Shown here: one piece after another, positions 34,554 to 43,646 of the stretch
Numbering within the stretch: the first letter of the stretch is position 1
How the letters are laid out: every line of letters begins with the position of its first letter
Assembly: GCA_965206405.1 (NCBI GenBank)
Contig: CBDBJQ010000006.1
Location: 2,418,001-2,482,000 of the forward strand
DNA: 64,000 nucleotides
Direction of reading: 5' to 3'
Source: CBDBJQ01 sp965206405
GTDB lineage: Bacteria > Pseudomonadota > Alphaproteobacteria > UBA8366
Program-made: the position numbers and the translations under genes
Notes under the pieces: generated by a model
What the model was told of the DNA's origin: nothing
Databases searched by the model: none
Seen by the model: the letters and a program-made list of their open reading frames with translations, nothing else

Positions 34554-34750
34554 GGTGCCCCGGCGGCACAGGAAGATCACCGCCAGCGCGTTACCTCCGG
34601 CGCGTTGTAGTCCTGCGGCCATGCCAGGTTTCCAGCCGGCGCCTTTGAGGCGAACACGCCGAGAGAAGAGTGCGCATACGGGACGGTAAAGTGGACCTTC
34701 CGGTTGTGCCCGGGCGTCACCGCCATGCCGCGCAGTAACGGACATGACCC

Positions 34751-34795
34751 GGACTCCCATCATGCGGACTCCGATCATGCGGACTCCCATCATGG
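34751..34795. repeat. 15-bp tandem repeat x3 at phosphatase 3' end
   Basis: GGACTCCCATCATGC, then copies differing by one base each, run across the stop codon of the histidine phosphatase gene (34790-34792). Between this repeat and the solute-binding remnant (about 34554-34750) I see no gene. Confidence 0.88.
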
Positions 34796-35422
34796 ATCGA
34801 TGCCACTGTCGAGAGGAATGTTCAGCGCAACGATGCGCACATCCCCGCCTTGTCTAACCCCGAACAGGTGCAGGCACGCCCAATCGAGCTTATGCGGCGG
34901 CCGGCCCGTCATGTCCCAGCCCGTGGCGAGACAGAGTAGCGCCCTTGCAATCCCCTTGTGAGCAACGGCACCAACCGGCCGGCCGATGGTGTGCACCTCG
35001 GCGAGCCATTGCGCAACGCGTCGCTGCACCTCGCGCGGGCTCTCGCCGCCCTCGGGGCGCAGATCGAGGCCTTGCGCCTCCTCGTGCGCGTAAGCTTCCG
35101 CACCGAGCTCCGCGCGCAGTTCTGCCGGCGTGTACCCCTCCCATGCGCCCCAGTGCATCTCCGCCAGCAGTGGTTCGGTTTTTGCATCCAGCCCAAGCAA
35201 TCCCGCCGTCTCCCGGGCTCGGAGCAGTGGGCTGGTCATCCAATCGAAATCGCAGAACCGCGCCGGGACACACCAGCGCGACACTGCCTTGCGCCCCGTT
35301 CCGCTCAACGGTCGGTCAACGTGGCCCTGGAAGCGCTTCTCGACGCTCCAATCGGTCGCGCCGTGCCGGATCACGGCAACCGGGATTACCGCATCCTCGC
35401 CCAATACCGTCTCGTCCGTCAC
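34790..35422 (-). CDS. Histidine phosphatase family protein
   Basis: Phosphoglycerate-mutase-like phosphatase of 210 residues using a phospho-histidine intermediate. The catalytic RHG is in VAVIRHGATDWSVEKRFQGHVDRPLSGTG. The acid/base Glu lies in MHWGAWEGYTPAELRAE, and the late His in VAHKGIARALLCLATGWD. The substrate is unknown; relatives act on sugar phosphates, nucleotides or cobalamin precursors. It starts at GTG 35422, 22 bases after the glycosyltransferase stop, so it probably belongs to that operon. A paralogue with the same GGES-REVQ block lies at 61343-61945. Confidence 0.87.
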   Translation of the reverse strand: MTDETVLGEDAVIPVAVIRHGATDWSVEKRFQGHVDRPLSGTGRKAVSRWCVPARFCDFDWMTSPLLRARETAGLLGLDAKTEPLLAEMHWGAWEGYTPAELRAELGAEAYAHEEAQGLDLRPEGGESPREVQRRVAQWLAEVHTIGRPVGAVAHKGIARALLCLATGWDMTGRPPHKLDWACLHLFGVRQGGDVRIVALNIPLDSGIDP

Positions 35423-35444
35423 CGCTCTGCCACCGCTCTGCCTG

Positions 35445-36626
35445 TCATTGGCAGTCTCCGGCGAAGCGCAGGATTTCCCCGAGGCGCTGCGCCGCCCCTT
35501 CCAGCGAATGTCGCTTGCTCACATACCGGGATGCCTCTGTGCCGCAGGACACCCGCATCGCCTTGTCGCAAAGCATGTCTGCAATCGTGCCAGCCAGCGC
35601 CTGTGCATCACCGGCGGGAACCAGAATCCCGGTTTTTCCGTCCACCACGACATCGCCGACACCGCCGCTGCGCCCGGCCACCACCGGCAAACCGGCCGCT
35701 TGGGCCTCGAGCAGGGCCATACCCCAGGCCTCACCGACTGCCGGCCAGACCAGGAGATCGCTTGCGGCATAGAGACCGGGCATGTCATCAGGCAGGACGC
35801 GTCCAAGAAACTGCACCGTCGTCCCGAACGCCGCAAAGGCGCGCATCACCGCATCCTTCTCGACACCGTCACCGGCTGCAACCAGCGTCCAGCTCCCCAC
35901 ATTTCCCCTGGCTCCGGCTCTGGATCCGATCGCCGCCCGGAGTGCGCCAAGCGTCTCGGCCAGGCAGTGCCAGGAATGTTGCTTGTCACCCGGCCGCATC
36001 ATGCCAACAGCGAGCAGGACGGTGGTTCCCGGTGCCAAGCCAAGGCGTTCCACGAGACGGTGGCGATGTGCGTCTCTCTCTTTGGCGGCCGCAGCGAAGG
36101 GCGCAATATCGAGAAAGGGCAGCATCGGCGTCCAGATTCCGGGATCGCGGAGCAGCGGCAAAACACAGGCTCTGTCGGTATTGTTCAGGCCGAGGACACA
36201 ATCAGCGGCGGCGATCGCGAGGGCGGCCTGGCGGTGGCCGATGGCCCAGGGACCATCCCGGCGCTTGGGTGCGAATGACGCCTCGGCGATCACATAGGGA
36301 ATCCCGAGAGCGCGCGCGACGGTCGGGCCGATCCAATCCGGTGCCTTGTGGTAGACGTGATAGGTGAACCAGAGTCCGGGACGGTCGGCTGGTGCCAGAC
36401 ACCGCCAGCGTCTGACCAGTCGATCGGCGAGCTTTGCGCCGATGTCGCCCAGACGGCGCTGCCGTACCGCATCACCGGTTCCGTCATAGCAACGGAGCCG
36501 GGCTGCCTGCACCGGCTCGTGCCCTGCCAGCGCAAGCGCTCGACACAGGAGACGCGCCATGGTGCGATCGCCTGACGGCGTCGGCCAGTCCGGCGGTTTC
36601 ATCGGGGCGTGAAAGGCGATGCGCAT
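35445..36626 (-). CDS. Glycosyltransferase family 4 protein
   Basis: 393-residue GT-B fold glycosyltransferase. The N-terminal half opens MRIAFHAPMKPPDWPTPSGDRTMARLLCRAL. The C-terminal nucleotide-sugar domain shows TVLLAVGMMRPGDKQHSW, VQFLGRVLPDDMPGLYAASDLLVWPAVGEAWGMALLEAQAAGLPVV, with the EAWGMALLEA segment equivalent to the GT4 E-x7-E motif. It is probably cytosolic. It lies in a three-gene glycosyltransferase block and may take part in building a surface glycan or glycolipid. The donor and acceptor are unknown. Confidence 0.85.
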   Translation of the reverse strand: MRIAFHAPMKPPDWPTPSGDRTMARLLCRALALAGHEPVQAARLRCYDGTGDAVRQRRLGDIGAKLADRLVRRWRCLAPADRPGLWFTYHVYHKAPDWIGPTVARALGIPYVIAEASFAPKRRDGPWAIGHRQAALAIAAADCVLGLNNTDRACVLPLLRDPGIWTPMLPFLDIAPFAAAAKERDAHRHRLVERLGLAPGTTVLLAVGMMRPGDKQHSWHCLAETLGALRAAIGSRAGARGNVGSWTLVAAGDGVEKDAVMRAFAAFGTTVQFLGRVLPDDMPGLYAASDLLVWPAVGEAWGMALLEAQAAGLPVVAGRSGGVGDVVVDGKTGILVPAGDAQALAGTIADMLCDKAMRVSCGTEASRYVSKRHSLEGAAQRLGEILRFAGDCQ

Positions 36627-36737
36627 CAGATCAAGAGATCAAGAGCAAGAGATCAAGAGGCAATAAGCCGAATACAAGCGGATGCGAGCCAGTGCAATGC
36701 AAACCGGTGCAACGCAGAGCGCGGGAACCGTGCCGCC
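36627..36737. repeat. Intergenic spacer with AGATCAAGAG direct repeats
   Basis: The gap between two glycosyltransferase genes starts with three to four copies of the word GATCAAGAG (about 36628-36660) and then imperfect repeats of GTGCAATGC/GTGCAACGC (36690-36720). No gene is seen. Confidence 0.7.
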
Positions 36738-38108
36738 TCAGACCGCTGCCTGGCGGCGGGGTGGTGCGGCGAGCTCGGGCGATACCTGCCCGGGCGATGC
36801 CTGCTTGGGGGTGGTCTGGGTGGAAGAAGTCTGGATGGAGGCCGCATTGGCGGGAAGACAGGCCGCAAAATGTGCTGCAATCGCATCGATGCCGGTGGCA
36901 AATCCGTACTTCCGGTCGACACGGCGCTCCGCCGCCGCCGCCAAGCGCTGCCGCGTCGCCGGATCACGGGCGAGTTCTTCCACCGCCGCCACCAGCGCCT
37001 CGGGGTTTTCTGGCGGCACCAGCCGGCCGGTGACCCCATCCTCGATCACTTCCGGAATTGCCGACACATCCGTAGCGATACAGGTCAGGCCCTGGCTCAT
37101 CGCCTCGAGCAGAACGTTCGGCAATCCGTCCCGATTCCCGTCGGCAAGGATCCGAGAAGCCAGGACGAACAGATCCGCTTCGCGGTAAGCCGCAAGCACT
37201 GCATCCTGCGAACAAGCGCCGCGCCAGTCGATCCGTTCGCCGATTCCGACCGCGGCCGCCTGCCGGCGCAGTTTTGCGGTCAGAGGGCCACCGCCAATAT
37301 GGACCAACCGCCAGTGCAAATCGGAAGGCAGGCGGGCGAGCGCTGCGAGCAGGACGTCATGGCCTTTTTTTGCCACTGCTCGACCCACACAGAGAATCAC
37401 CAGCGGGTCGGCGGCATTGCTCCCGTCACAGATATCATCACTGCTATCGTGGTCGGTGCGATCGATTTGCGAGCGCACCGGGAAGCGCTTGCGGTCGAGC
37501 CCGTGGGGGATGAGTGCAACGCGTCCCGATCTCGGTGGCGCCAGCGCCTCGAGATGGCGATGGGCCGGCCCGGAACAGACGGCCAGCCAGGAACAGTCGG
37601 CAATCTTCTCCCGCTTTTCCCATTCCGGAGCGGTCCAGATATCGACTGCGTGCGCCGAGCCGCTCCAGGCGAGGCCGCAAAGCCGCGCCGCATAGCGGGC
37701 GACCGAAGCCGGGGTGTGCAGGAAATGAGCATGGATATGGACTATGCCGGGAGGCAGTTCGCGAGCGAGCACAAGAGCCTGGCCGAAGCGCCGGATCCGG
37801 TTGGGCGAGAGATCCCGCAGAAGATCGCGGAGCCAGAGTTGCCGCGCCGCCGCATAGCCCGCAAGACGCCGCGCCACCCGCCAGCCGCGCCAGACCCGCA
37901 CCGGCTCACGCCACAGATATTCCGGAAGGTAAAGGACCGGGGCGTGGATTTCCGCGTGCACGGGATGGCGGATACGGTCGGTCGGATGGCGCAGGGAAAC
38001 GAGATAAAGATCGAGGCCGCGCTCTTCCAGCGCCCGGATCTCGTTGGCGATGAAGGTTTCGGAGAGCCGGGGATACCCCTTCAGGACGACAGCAACGGTG
38101 CCGCTCAT
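36738..38108 (-). CDS. Glycosyltransferase family 4 protein, colanic-acid/EPS type
   Basis: 456 residues, GT-B fold. It opens VAVVLKGYPRLSETFIANEIRALEERGLDLYLVSLR, characteristic of exopolysaccharide glycosyltransferases of the WcaL/ExpE group. HIHAHFLHTPASVARYAA and the donor domain ILCVGRAVAKKGHDVLLAAL ... DGLPNVLLEAMSQGLTCIATDVSAIPEVI follow, with the E-x7-E region intact. The last 40 residues are Thr/Gln/Ser/Pro-rich and not conserved. Translation is coupled to the upstream gene by an ATGA overlap. Role in a surface polysaccharide is an inference. Confidence 0.88.
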   Translation of the reverse strand: MSGTVAVVLKGYPRLSETFIANEIRALEERGLDLYLVSLRHPTDRIRHPVHAEIHAPVLYLPEYLWREPVRVWRGWRVARRLAGYAAARQLWLRDLLRDLSPNRIRRFGQALVLARELPPGIVHIHAHFLHTPASVARYAARLCGLAWSGSAHAVDIWTAPEWEKREKIADCSWLAVCSGPAHRHLEALAPPRSGRVALIPHGLDRKRFPVRSQIDRTDHDSSDDICDGSNAADPLVILCVGRAVAKKGHDVLLAALARLPSDLHWRLVHIGGGPLTAKLRRQAAAVGIGERIDWRGACSQDAVLAAYREADLFVLASRILADGNRDGLPNVLLEAMSQGLTCIATDVSAIPEVIEDGVTGRLVPPENPEALVAAVEELARDPATRQRLAAAAERRVDRKYGFATGIDAIAAHFAACLPANAASIQTSSTQTTPKQASPGQVSPELAAPPRRQAAV

Positions 38109-39433
38109 CGCCCTGTCCGGGAAGCTGATGTGGGGATGGCTGCAGGGCCGGCGGTCGTGGCGTCAGCGGTGCCGGTGGCAGCGACCGCAACACCGCGTCG
38201 GGGTGCAATGCCCGTCCCGATCCAGCGCCGGGCAAGGCGGGTGACGCTCTCGACCCCGTCGAGCAGGCCAGGAACCACCACATCCGAGGGCGGATTCTGC
38301 AACGGCAGGCGCCGCAGCGCTGTTGCCATCGTCTGCGGCGAGCGTTCCCCGTCATCGACCAGCATCGATAGGATGCCAAGCTTCTGAGCACTCGCGGCCC
38401 TGATGAACTGCTCGAGGCGCGGCCGGGTCCGCGGGACGATCAGGGCGCGCTTGTCGAAGGACAGGATTTCACAAAACAGGTTGTAGCCGCCCATGGCGAC
38501 GACACCGGCGGCGTCGGCGATCAGGCGTTCGATTGCGGTATCGAAAATCCGGGTTTCGACCTTCGGCAGCAGCGCCGCCCGACGCACGAACACCGCCTGC
38601 TCCTTCTGTGGCATGAAAGGACCGAACACGATCACGGCTGGCAGTAACGGCGCCATGTCGTGCTCGTAGGCCCGGAGCACCCAGTCGACAAGGGCGTCAC
38701 CGTCGCCGCCGCCGCCGGGCGAAACCAGGAGATAAGGTTCCTCGGGCAACGGCACGGCAGTCGAGGCCGGAGATCCCTGGATTTCACGATGCAGATAGCC
38801 GGTGAACACCGTGCGCCGGTGGACCGAGGCCGGCATATCGAGGCCGGCCAGAGGGTCGCATATCTGCGGCAGGCCGTAGACCCAGATTTCATCATAGAGA
38901 TCGATCAGCGCCGGCAGGATATTCTTGCGCTTCCACTCCGGGGCCAGCAACGAAGGCTCGTCCATCACGTCGCGCAGGCCCAGGATCAAAGGCGTCCCCC
39001 GTTTCTTGAGGTCCTTGAGGGTCGCACCGAGCTCGCCCCGCAGGCCGAGTGGTTCCTTGTCGACGATGAGCAAGTCGGGATCGAAGGCACGCGCAGTCTC
39101 GCGGATGATCGCCGACCGCATGGCGATGGTCTCGCCGACGTTGATGCCGAGACTGTGGGATGTGTAGCTGCCGTCGCTGCGCTTCACGACGCCGGGCACG
39201 CGCACGAAGTCGACCCGGCCATGAAAACCGAAACGGCCGATGACCGGCGAGCCGGAGAGAATGACTACCGAACACGCCGGGTCATTCTGGACGAGAGCGT
39301 GCGCGATAGTCAGACAACGCCGGAGATGGCCGAGCCCGAAGCTGTCATGGCTGTAGATCAGGATGCGGGCGCCGCTGCCCTTTCCGCTTCTCGAACCGTT
39401 TCTGGAACCCGTTCTCGTGCCGGTGCTGACCAT
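38105..39433 (-). CDS. GT28/MurG-like glycosyltransferase
   Basis: About 442 residues of a GT-B glycosyltransferase family distantly like MurG. The N-terminal ARILIYSHDSFGLGHLRRCLTIAHAL is the family signature. DLLIVDKEPLGLRGEL and the C-terminal YLLVSPGGGGDGDALVDWVL, VVAMGGYNLFCEILSFDKRALIVPRTRPRLEQFIRA form the donor site. The first ~20 residues (repeated Gly/Ser/Arg) are not conserved. ATG 39433 is used; GTG 39451 is an alternative. First gene of the minus-strand glycosyltransferase operon, divergent from the ABC-type gene with 238 bases between. Confidence 0.84.
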   Translation of the reverse strand: MVSTGTRTGSRNGSRSGKGSGARILIYSHDSFGLGHLRRCLTIAHALVQNDPACSVVILSGSPVIGRFGFHGRVDFVRVPGVVKRSDGSYTSHSLGINVGETIAMRSAIIRETARAFDPDLLIVDKEPLGLRGELGATLKDLKKRGTPLILGLRDVMDEPSLLAPEWKRKNILPALIDLYDEIWVYGLPQICDPLAGLDMPASVHRRTVFTGYLHREIQGSPASTAVPLPEEPYLLVSPGGGGDGDALVDWVLRAYEHDMAPLLPAVIVFGPFMPQKEQAVFVRRAALLPKVETRIFDTAIERLIADAAGVVAMGGYNLFCEILSFDKRALIVPRTRPRLEQFIRAASAQKLGILSMLVDDGERSPQTMATALRRLPLQNPPSDVVVPGLLDGVESVTRLARRWIGTGIAPRRGVAVAATGTADATTAGPAAIPTSASRTGR

Positions 39434-39671
39434 GTTTTCTATCCGTTGCACCTTAACGCTTACTGTACACTCACTGCCGTCGCATCGATTATCGGTATAT
39501 GGGGTGCGGGAATGCCGACGCCAAGATTAGGCGTCCCGCGGCCTCGCCCGCAACACGGCGGCGGATTTGCCAGACCGCGCCCGCGGTCTGTAACTTGCAC
39601 GGAACCTGCCTGAGGGCACCCGCCAGGCCAAATCGACGCCGGCGGCCGGATGGAATACTGACGGGATACTG

Positions 39672-42380
39672 ATGGAAAAGACCATCTACCGTTACGTAGT
39701 GAAGTATTCCCTGCCTCAGCAGATCCTGCTGACGCTGATCGCCTTTGCGTCCTTCCCCTTTCTCTACGCTTTCTACGAATTGCCCAAGATGATCGTCAAT
39801 GACGTCATCCAGGCCAAGGATGGGGATTATCCGGTCGAGTTTTTCGGGACATCCTTCAACCAGATCGAGTTCCTGTTTTTCCTCTGCGGCGGATTCCTCG
39901 CCCTGGTGGTCGTCAACCAGAGCTTCAAATACGTCATCAACGTCTATAGTGGCCAGACCGGCGAGCGGATGCTGCGGCGTCTGCGCTACGATCTGTACCG
40001 GCGTGTCCTGAGGTTCCCGCTACCGCATTTCCGCAAGATCTCCCCGGGCGAGATCATCACCATGATCACGGCCGAGGTGGAGCCACTTGGCGGTTTCATC
40101 GCCGACGCCTTCAAGCTGCCCATCTTCCAGGGCGGCTATCTCATCGTCATCCTGACTTTCCTGATGATCCAGAACTGGGTCATGGCGGTGGCCGCGATCG
40201 CGCTGTACCCGCTGCAGTTCTACATCATCCCCAAGCTGCAGCGACGCGTGAACGAGTTCGGCAAGGAACGGGTTCGCCTCGTTCGCCGCCTCTCCGACCG
40301 CATCAGCGAAACCGTGTCGGGTATCGAGGAGGTGCATGCCAACGATGCCTCGGCCTACGAGAAAGCCGGGTTCTCGCACCGCCTCGGCCAGATTTACGAA
40401 GTGCGCCTCCGGATCTTCATCTGGAAGTTCATCATCAAGTTCCTCAATAATTCGATCAACCAGCTCGGGCCGTTCTGCTTCTACGCCATCGGCGGCTATC
40501 TGGTTATCGGCGGGGACCTCCAGATCGGCACGCTGATGGCGGCGATCGCGGCCCACAAGGATCTGGCGGCGCCGTGGAAGGAACTGCTCAACTTCTACCA
40601 GCGCCGGGAAGATGCTCGCATCAAGTACGACCAGGTGACCCAGCAGTTCAACCCGCCGGAGATGCTCGACGAGGCGCTTCAGGAGAGTCCACCCGAAACG
40701 GTCGAACCGCTGCGTGGCGAGATCGCCGCGGCCGGACTGAGTCTCCAGGACGACACCGGAGGCATCCTCGTCGACAGCGTCTCGCTATCCTTCCCGTGGG
40801 ACCATCATGTCGCCGTTGTCGGTCTCGCCGGATCCGGGCGCGAAAACCTCGCCGCCTTGCTTGCTCGGATCAGCTTTGCGAGCTCGGGCCAACTCGCCTT
40901 CGGCGGCACCGCCGCCAACCGGCTGCACGAGGCCGTCACCGGCCGCAGGATTGCCTATGTAGGCGCTAGCGCGACCGTGTTCGCGGCCACGGTCCGGGAC
41001 AATCTGCTCTACGGCCTCAAACACCGGGTGACGCGAGAGGCGCCGGAGCCGGAGGACGAGAAGGCGAACCAGCGGAGACTGACCGAGGCCCTGGCTTCGG
41101 GCAATACGACCGACGACCTCGAGGCCGACTGGATCGACTACGAAGCAGCACTTGGAGAAACCGCAGCCACTGAAATCACGGGCGCTGAAGCCACGGGTGC
41201 CGAAGCCACGGACGGGCCGAAGCAGGATGATCTCCGGCCGAGGCTGTTCGAGACGCTGAAAATGGTCGACCTCGAGAATGACGTCTACGAGTTCGGTCTG
41301 CGTGTCGCTCTCGACCCGCGCACCGCCGACGGCCTTGCCGAGCGTCTGCTTGAGGCCCGCACCCTGTTCCGTGAGCGCCTCGCCGATCCGGAGATCGCCT
41401 CGCAAGTCGAGAGTTTCGATATCGACTGCTACAACACCAACGCCACGGTCGCCGAAAACCTCCTGTTCGGCGCCCCTGTCGACGATATCTTCAACATGGA
41501 CCGGCTGGCCGAGAACCCCTACGTGCTCGAAGTTCTCGAAAAACAGGAGCTGACCGACGCGATGCTTGAAGCCGGTCTGACGCTGGCCACGACGATGATC
41601 GAGCTGTTTTCGGACCTGCCTCCAGGCCATGAGTTCTTCGAACAGTTCAGCTTCATCGGCTCAGACGATCTGCCTGTCTTCCAGGCCCTGCTTTCACGCA
41701 TCAGCGAGGAGGGGGTCGAATCACTGAGCGCGGAGGAAAAAACCCAGATATTGTCCCTGCCCTTCAAGCTCCAGCCTTCCCGCCATCGCCTTGGCATCAT
41801 CGACGACGCCATGCAGGAGCGGCTGCTCTCGGCGCGCCACTATTTCGCCGAGAACATTCCCGAATCATTGCGCGATTCTCTGATCTTCTTCGATGCCGAG
41901 AAATACAGCCCTTCATCCTCGATTCAGGACAATATCCTCTTCGGCAAGGTTGTCTACGGACAGGCCGGTGCGGCCAATCGCGTCCATCAGCTGATTGTCG
42001 AGGTGATCGATAGCCTCGGCTTGCGCGACGAAATCACGATGGCCGGCATGGAATTGCACGCCGGTATCGGCGGTGGCCGGCTCAGCGCCGTCCAGCGCCA
42101 GAAACTCGCGCTTGCACGCGCCGTGCTTAAGCGCCCGGACATCCTCGTTCTGAACGACGCGACAGCGAGTCTGGATGCCGTCACGCAGACCCGCATCATG
42201 GATAATCTGCTCCGGGAGTTCGAGGGCCGTGGCGTCATCTGGTCCTTGCACCGGGCGGATCTGGCACGACAGTTCAAACAGGTCGTTGTCATGCGCTCCG
42301 GCCGAATCGAGGAAACGGGAAGCTTCGAGGAGATCGATCGGGAAGGCAGCGCCCTGCAGGCGCTCCTCAACGAGCAATAG
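39672..42380 (+). CDS. ABC exporter-like protein with degenerate nucleotide-binding domain
   Basis: 902 residues. Residues ~1-330 form a type I exporter membrane domain (six helices, coupling-helix-like GQTGERMLRRLRYDLYRRVLRFPLPHFRK). The ABC domain that follows lacks catalytic residues: Walker A is GLAGSGREN (384-392) with Lys replaced by Arg390 and Ser/Thr by Glu391. The signature is LSAVQ (804-808) instead of LSGGQ. Walker B is ILVLND with Asn828-Asp829 instead of Asp-Glu. The D-loop SLD and H-loop His860 remain. About 300 extra residues separate the Q-loop from the signature, and the xTVxxNLLYG word occurs three times (near 440, 595, 755). It lies 13 bases before a cyclic-nucleotide-binding gene. 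I infer a non-hydrolysing membrane scaffold or sensor. Confidence 0.82.
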   Translation: MEKTIYRYVVKYSLPQQILLTLIAFASFPFLYAFYELPKMIVNDVIQAKDGDYPVEFFGTSFNQIEFLFFLCGGFLALVVVNQSFKYVINVYSGQTGERMLRRLRYDLYRRVLRFPLPHFRKISPGEIITMITAEVEPLGGFIADAFKLPIFQGGYLIVILTFLMIQNWVMAVAAIALYPLQFYIIPKLQRRVNEFGKERVRLVRRLSDRISETVSGIEEVHANDASAYEKAGFSHRLGQIYEVRLRIFIWKFIIKFLNNSINQLGPFCFYAIGGYLVIGGDLQIGTLMAAIAAHKDLAAPWKELLNFYQRREDARIKYDQVTQQFNPPEMLDEALQESPPETVEPLRGEIAAAGLSLQDDTGGILVDSVSLSFPWDHHVAVVGLAGSGRENLAALLARISFASSGQLAFGGTAANRLHEAVTGRRIAYVGASATVFAATVRDNLLYGLKHRVTREAPEPEDEKANQRRLTEALASGNTTDDLEADWIDYEAALGETAATEITGAEATGAEATDGPKQDDLRPRLFETLKMVDLENDVYEFGLRVALDPRTADGLAERLLEARTLFRERLADPEIASQVESFDIDCYNTNATVAENLLFGAPVDDIFNMDRLAENPYVLEVLEKQELTDAMLEAGLTLATTMIELFSDLPPGHEFFEQFSFIGSDDLPVFQALLSRISEEGVESLSAEEKTQILSLPFKLQPSRHRLGIIDDAMQERLLSARHYFAENIPESLRDSLIFFDAEKYSPSSSIQDNILFGKVVYGQAGAANRVHQLIVEVIDSLGLRDEITMAGMELHAGIGGGRLSAVQRQKLALARAVLKRPDILVLNDATASLDAVTQTRIMDNLLREFEGRGVIWSLHRADLARQFKQVVVMRSGRIEETGSFEEIDREGSALQALLNEQ
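41178..41207 (+). repeat. 15-bp tandem repeat in ABC-type gene linker
   Basis: ACGGGCGCTGAAGCC and ACGGGTGCCGAAGCC are adjacent, encoding the repeated EATGA words in the long insertion between Q-loop and signature motif. Confidence 0.85.
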
Positions 42381-42393
42381 GAGAAAGAAACTC

Positions 42394-42855
42394 ATGAGCC
42401 TGAATGAGGAAGTCGGTGCCCTGCGCCGCATCCCGCTGTTCGAAAAGGTCGACGCGGCCCAACTGAAGCTCCTCGCCTTTACCAGCGAACGCCTCACCTT
42501 CCCTGACGGTCGCGAACTATTCCACCAGGGCGACCTGTCCGACGCCGCCTATATCATCCTCGATGGCGCAGCGGATATTCTCGTCGATTCCGACGATGGG
42601 CAAATTCCCGTCGCCCGCCTGCAGAAGCACGAGATCGTCGGCGAAATCGGGATCCTGATCGATGTACCGCGCACCGCAACCGTGCGGGTCACCGAGGAGA
42701 TGACGGCGCTGGCGATCACCAAGGATTCGTTTTTCCGCATGATGCGGGAATTCCCCGACATGGCGATCGAGATCATGCGCGCCCTGGCACGACGCCTCGA
42801 AGCAACGACGGGACAGCTTCTCAAGGCCCAATCTGCAAACCAGGGCAACGGTTAA
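42394..42855 (+). CDS. Cyclic nucleotide-binding domain protein (Crp-like, no DNA-binding domain)
   Basis: 153 residues consisting of a single cNMP-binding beta-roll: LRRIPLFEKVDAAQLKLLAFTSERLTF, GRELFHQGDLSDAAYIILDGAADILVD, then HEIVGEIGILIDVPRTATVRV, which is the phosphate-binding cassette (GEIGILIDVPRTAT). A short C-terminal helix follows; there is no helix-turn-helix, so it is not a transcription factor. AGGAG lies 10 bases upstream of ATG 42394. It follows the ABC-type gene by 13 bases and is almost certainly co-expressed, which suggests it regulates or binds that membrane protein. Confidence 0.9.
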   Translation: MSLNEEVGALRRIPLFEKVDAAQLKLLAFTSERLTFPDGRELFHQGDLSDAAYIILDGAADILVDSDDGQIPVARLQKHEIVGEIGILIDVPRTATVRVTEEMTALAITKDSFFRMMREFPDMAIEIMRALARRLEATTGQLLKAQSANQGNG

Positions 42856-42912
42856 GCTGTCTGGGGCCGAGCGGTCTGGCCTCCCCTCACCGAACGAAGC
42901 GAAGCAGCGCCG

Positions 42913-43587
42913 ATGGCCGCCAGGAACCGGTTTCTCGCTGACTTCATCCACGACTACATCCTCGCCCGGGGTGTGCGCGAGCCGGATGTCGCCGCCGCCC
43001 TACGCATGCAAACCGCGGAGCGACCCGACGGCTTCATGCAGAGCCCGCCGGAACTCGGACAGCTGCTCGCCTTCCTCGTTACGCTCACAGGCGCCCGCCG
43101 GATTCTCGAACTCGGGACTTTTACCGGATACGGCGCGCTCCGGATGGCCCTTGCGATGCCTTTGGATGGCCGCCTGATCGCCTGCGATGTAAATGAATCC
43201 GCGCATGACCTTGCCCGCAGCCACTGGCAGGAAGCCGGCGTTGCCGACCGTATCGACCTCAGGGTCGGCGAGGTCGCGGATATCCTGCCGAAACTGCACA
43301 AGGAAGGATTCACCGAGGGCTTCGATATGATTTTTGTCGACGCCGACAAGCCGGGATACGCGGCCTATTACGAGGCAGGGCTCGATCTGCTGCGGCCCGG
43401 CGGCCTGATGGTGTTCGACAACGTTTTTGTTGGCGGTTCGGTTGCCAGACCCGATATTGGCCACAGACACGCCAAGCATGCCGGGGTCATGGAGGCGTTC
43501 AACGCGCGCCTGCAGGAAGATCAGCGAATAGATTTCGCGATGCTGCCAGTCGGTGACGGTGTTGCGCTTGCGGTAAAGCGCGCCTGA
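42913..43587 (+). CDS. SAM-dependent O-methyltransferase (CCoAMT-like)
   Basis: 224-residue class I methyltransferase of the caffeoyl-CoA/catechol O-methyltransferase family. SAM site ILELGTFTGYGALRMALAMP, second motif IACDVNESAHDLARSHW, the metal-binding FDMIFVDADKPGYAAYYE, and LDLLRPGGLMVFDNVFVGGSV with the conserved Asp-Asn pair. It is cytosolic and divalent-metal dependent by family. The substrate is unknown. It lies 57 bases after the cyclic-nucleotide-binding gene and 59 bases before the aminotransferase; these three may be one transcript. Confidence 0.92.
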   Translation: MAARNRFLADFIHDYILARGVREPDVAAALRMQTAERPDGFMQSPPELGQLLAFLVTLTGARRILELGTFTGYGALRMALAMPLDGRLIACDVNESAHDLARSHWQEAGVADRIDLRVGEVADILPKLHKEGFTEGFDMIFVDADKPGYAAYYEAGLDLLRPGGLMVFDNVFVGGSVARPDIGHRHAKHAGVMEAFNARLQEDQRIDFAMLPVGDGVALAVKRA

Positions 43588-43646
43588 AAGAAACGCGCAA
43601 AAAACGCACCTGAACGCACCTGAAAGGCCAGGAAGAAGGAAACGCG

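Noticed and set aside
36609..38387. 592-codon plus-strand frame opposite glycosyltransferase genes
   Set aside because: It is an antisense shadow of two conserved glycosyltransferases; low-complexity composition and no motif.
39672..42380. Decayed (pseudogene) interpretation of the ABC-type gene
   Set aside because: The frame is open for 902 codons with conserved membrane and late ABC features and a well-placed downstream partner gene. Loss of catalytic residues without any frame lesion points to a changed function rather than decay.
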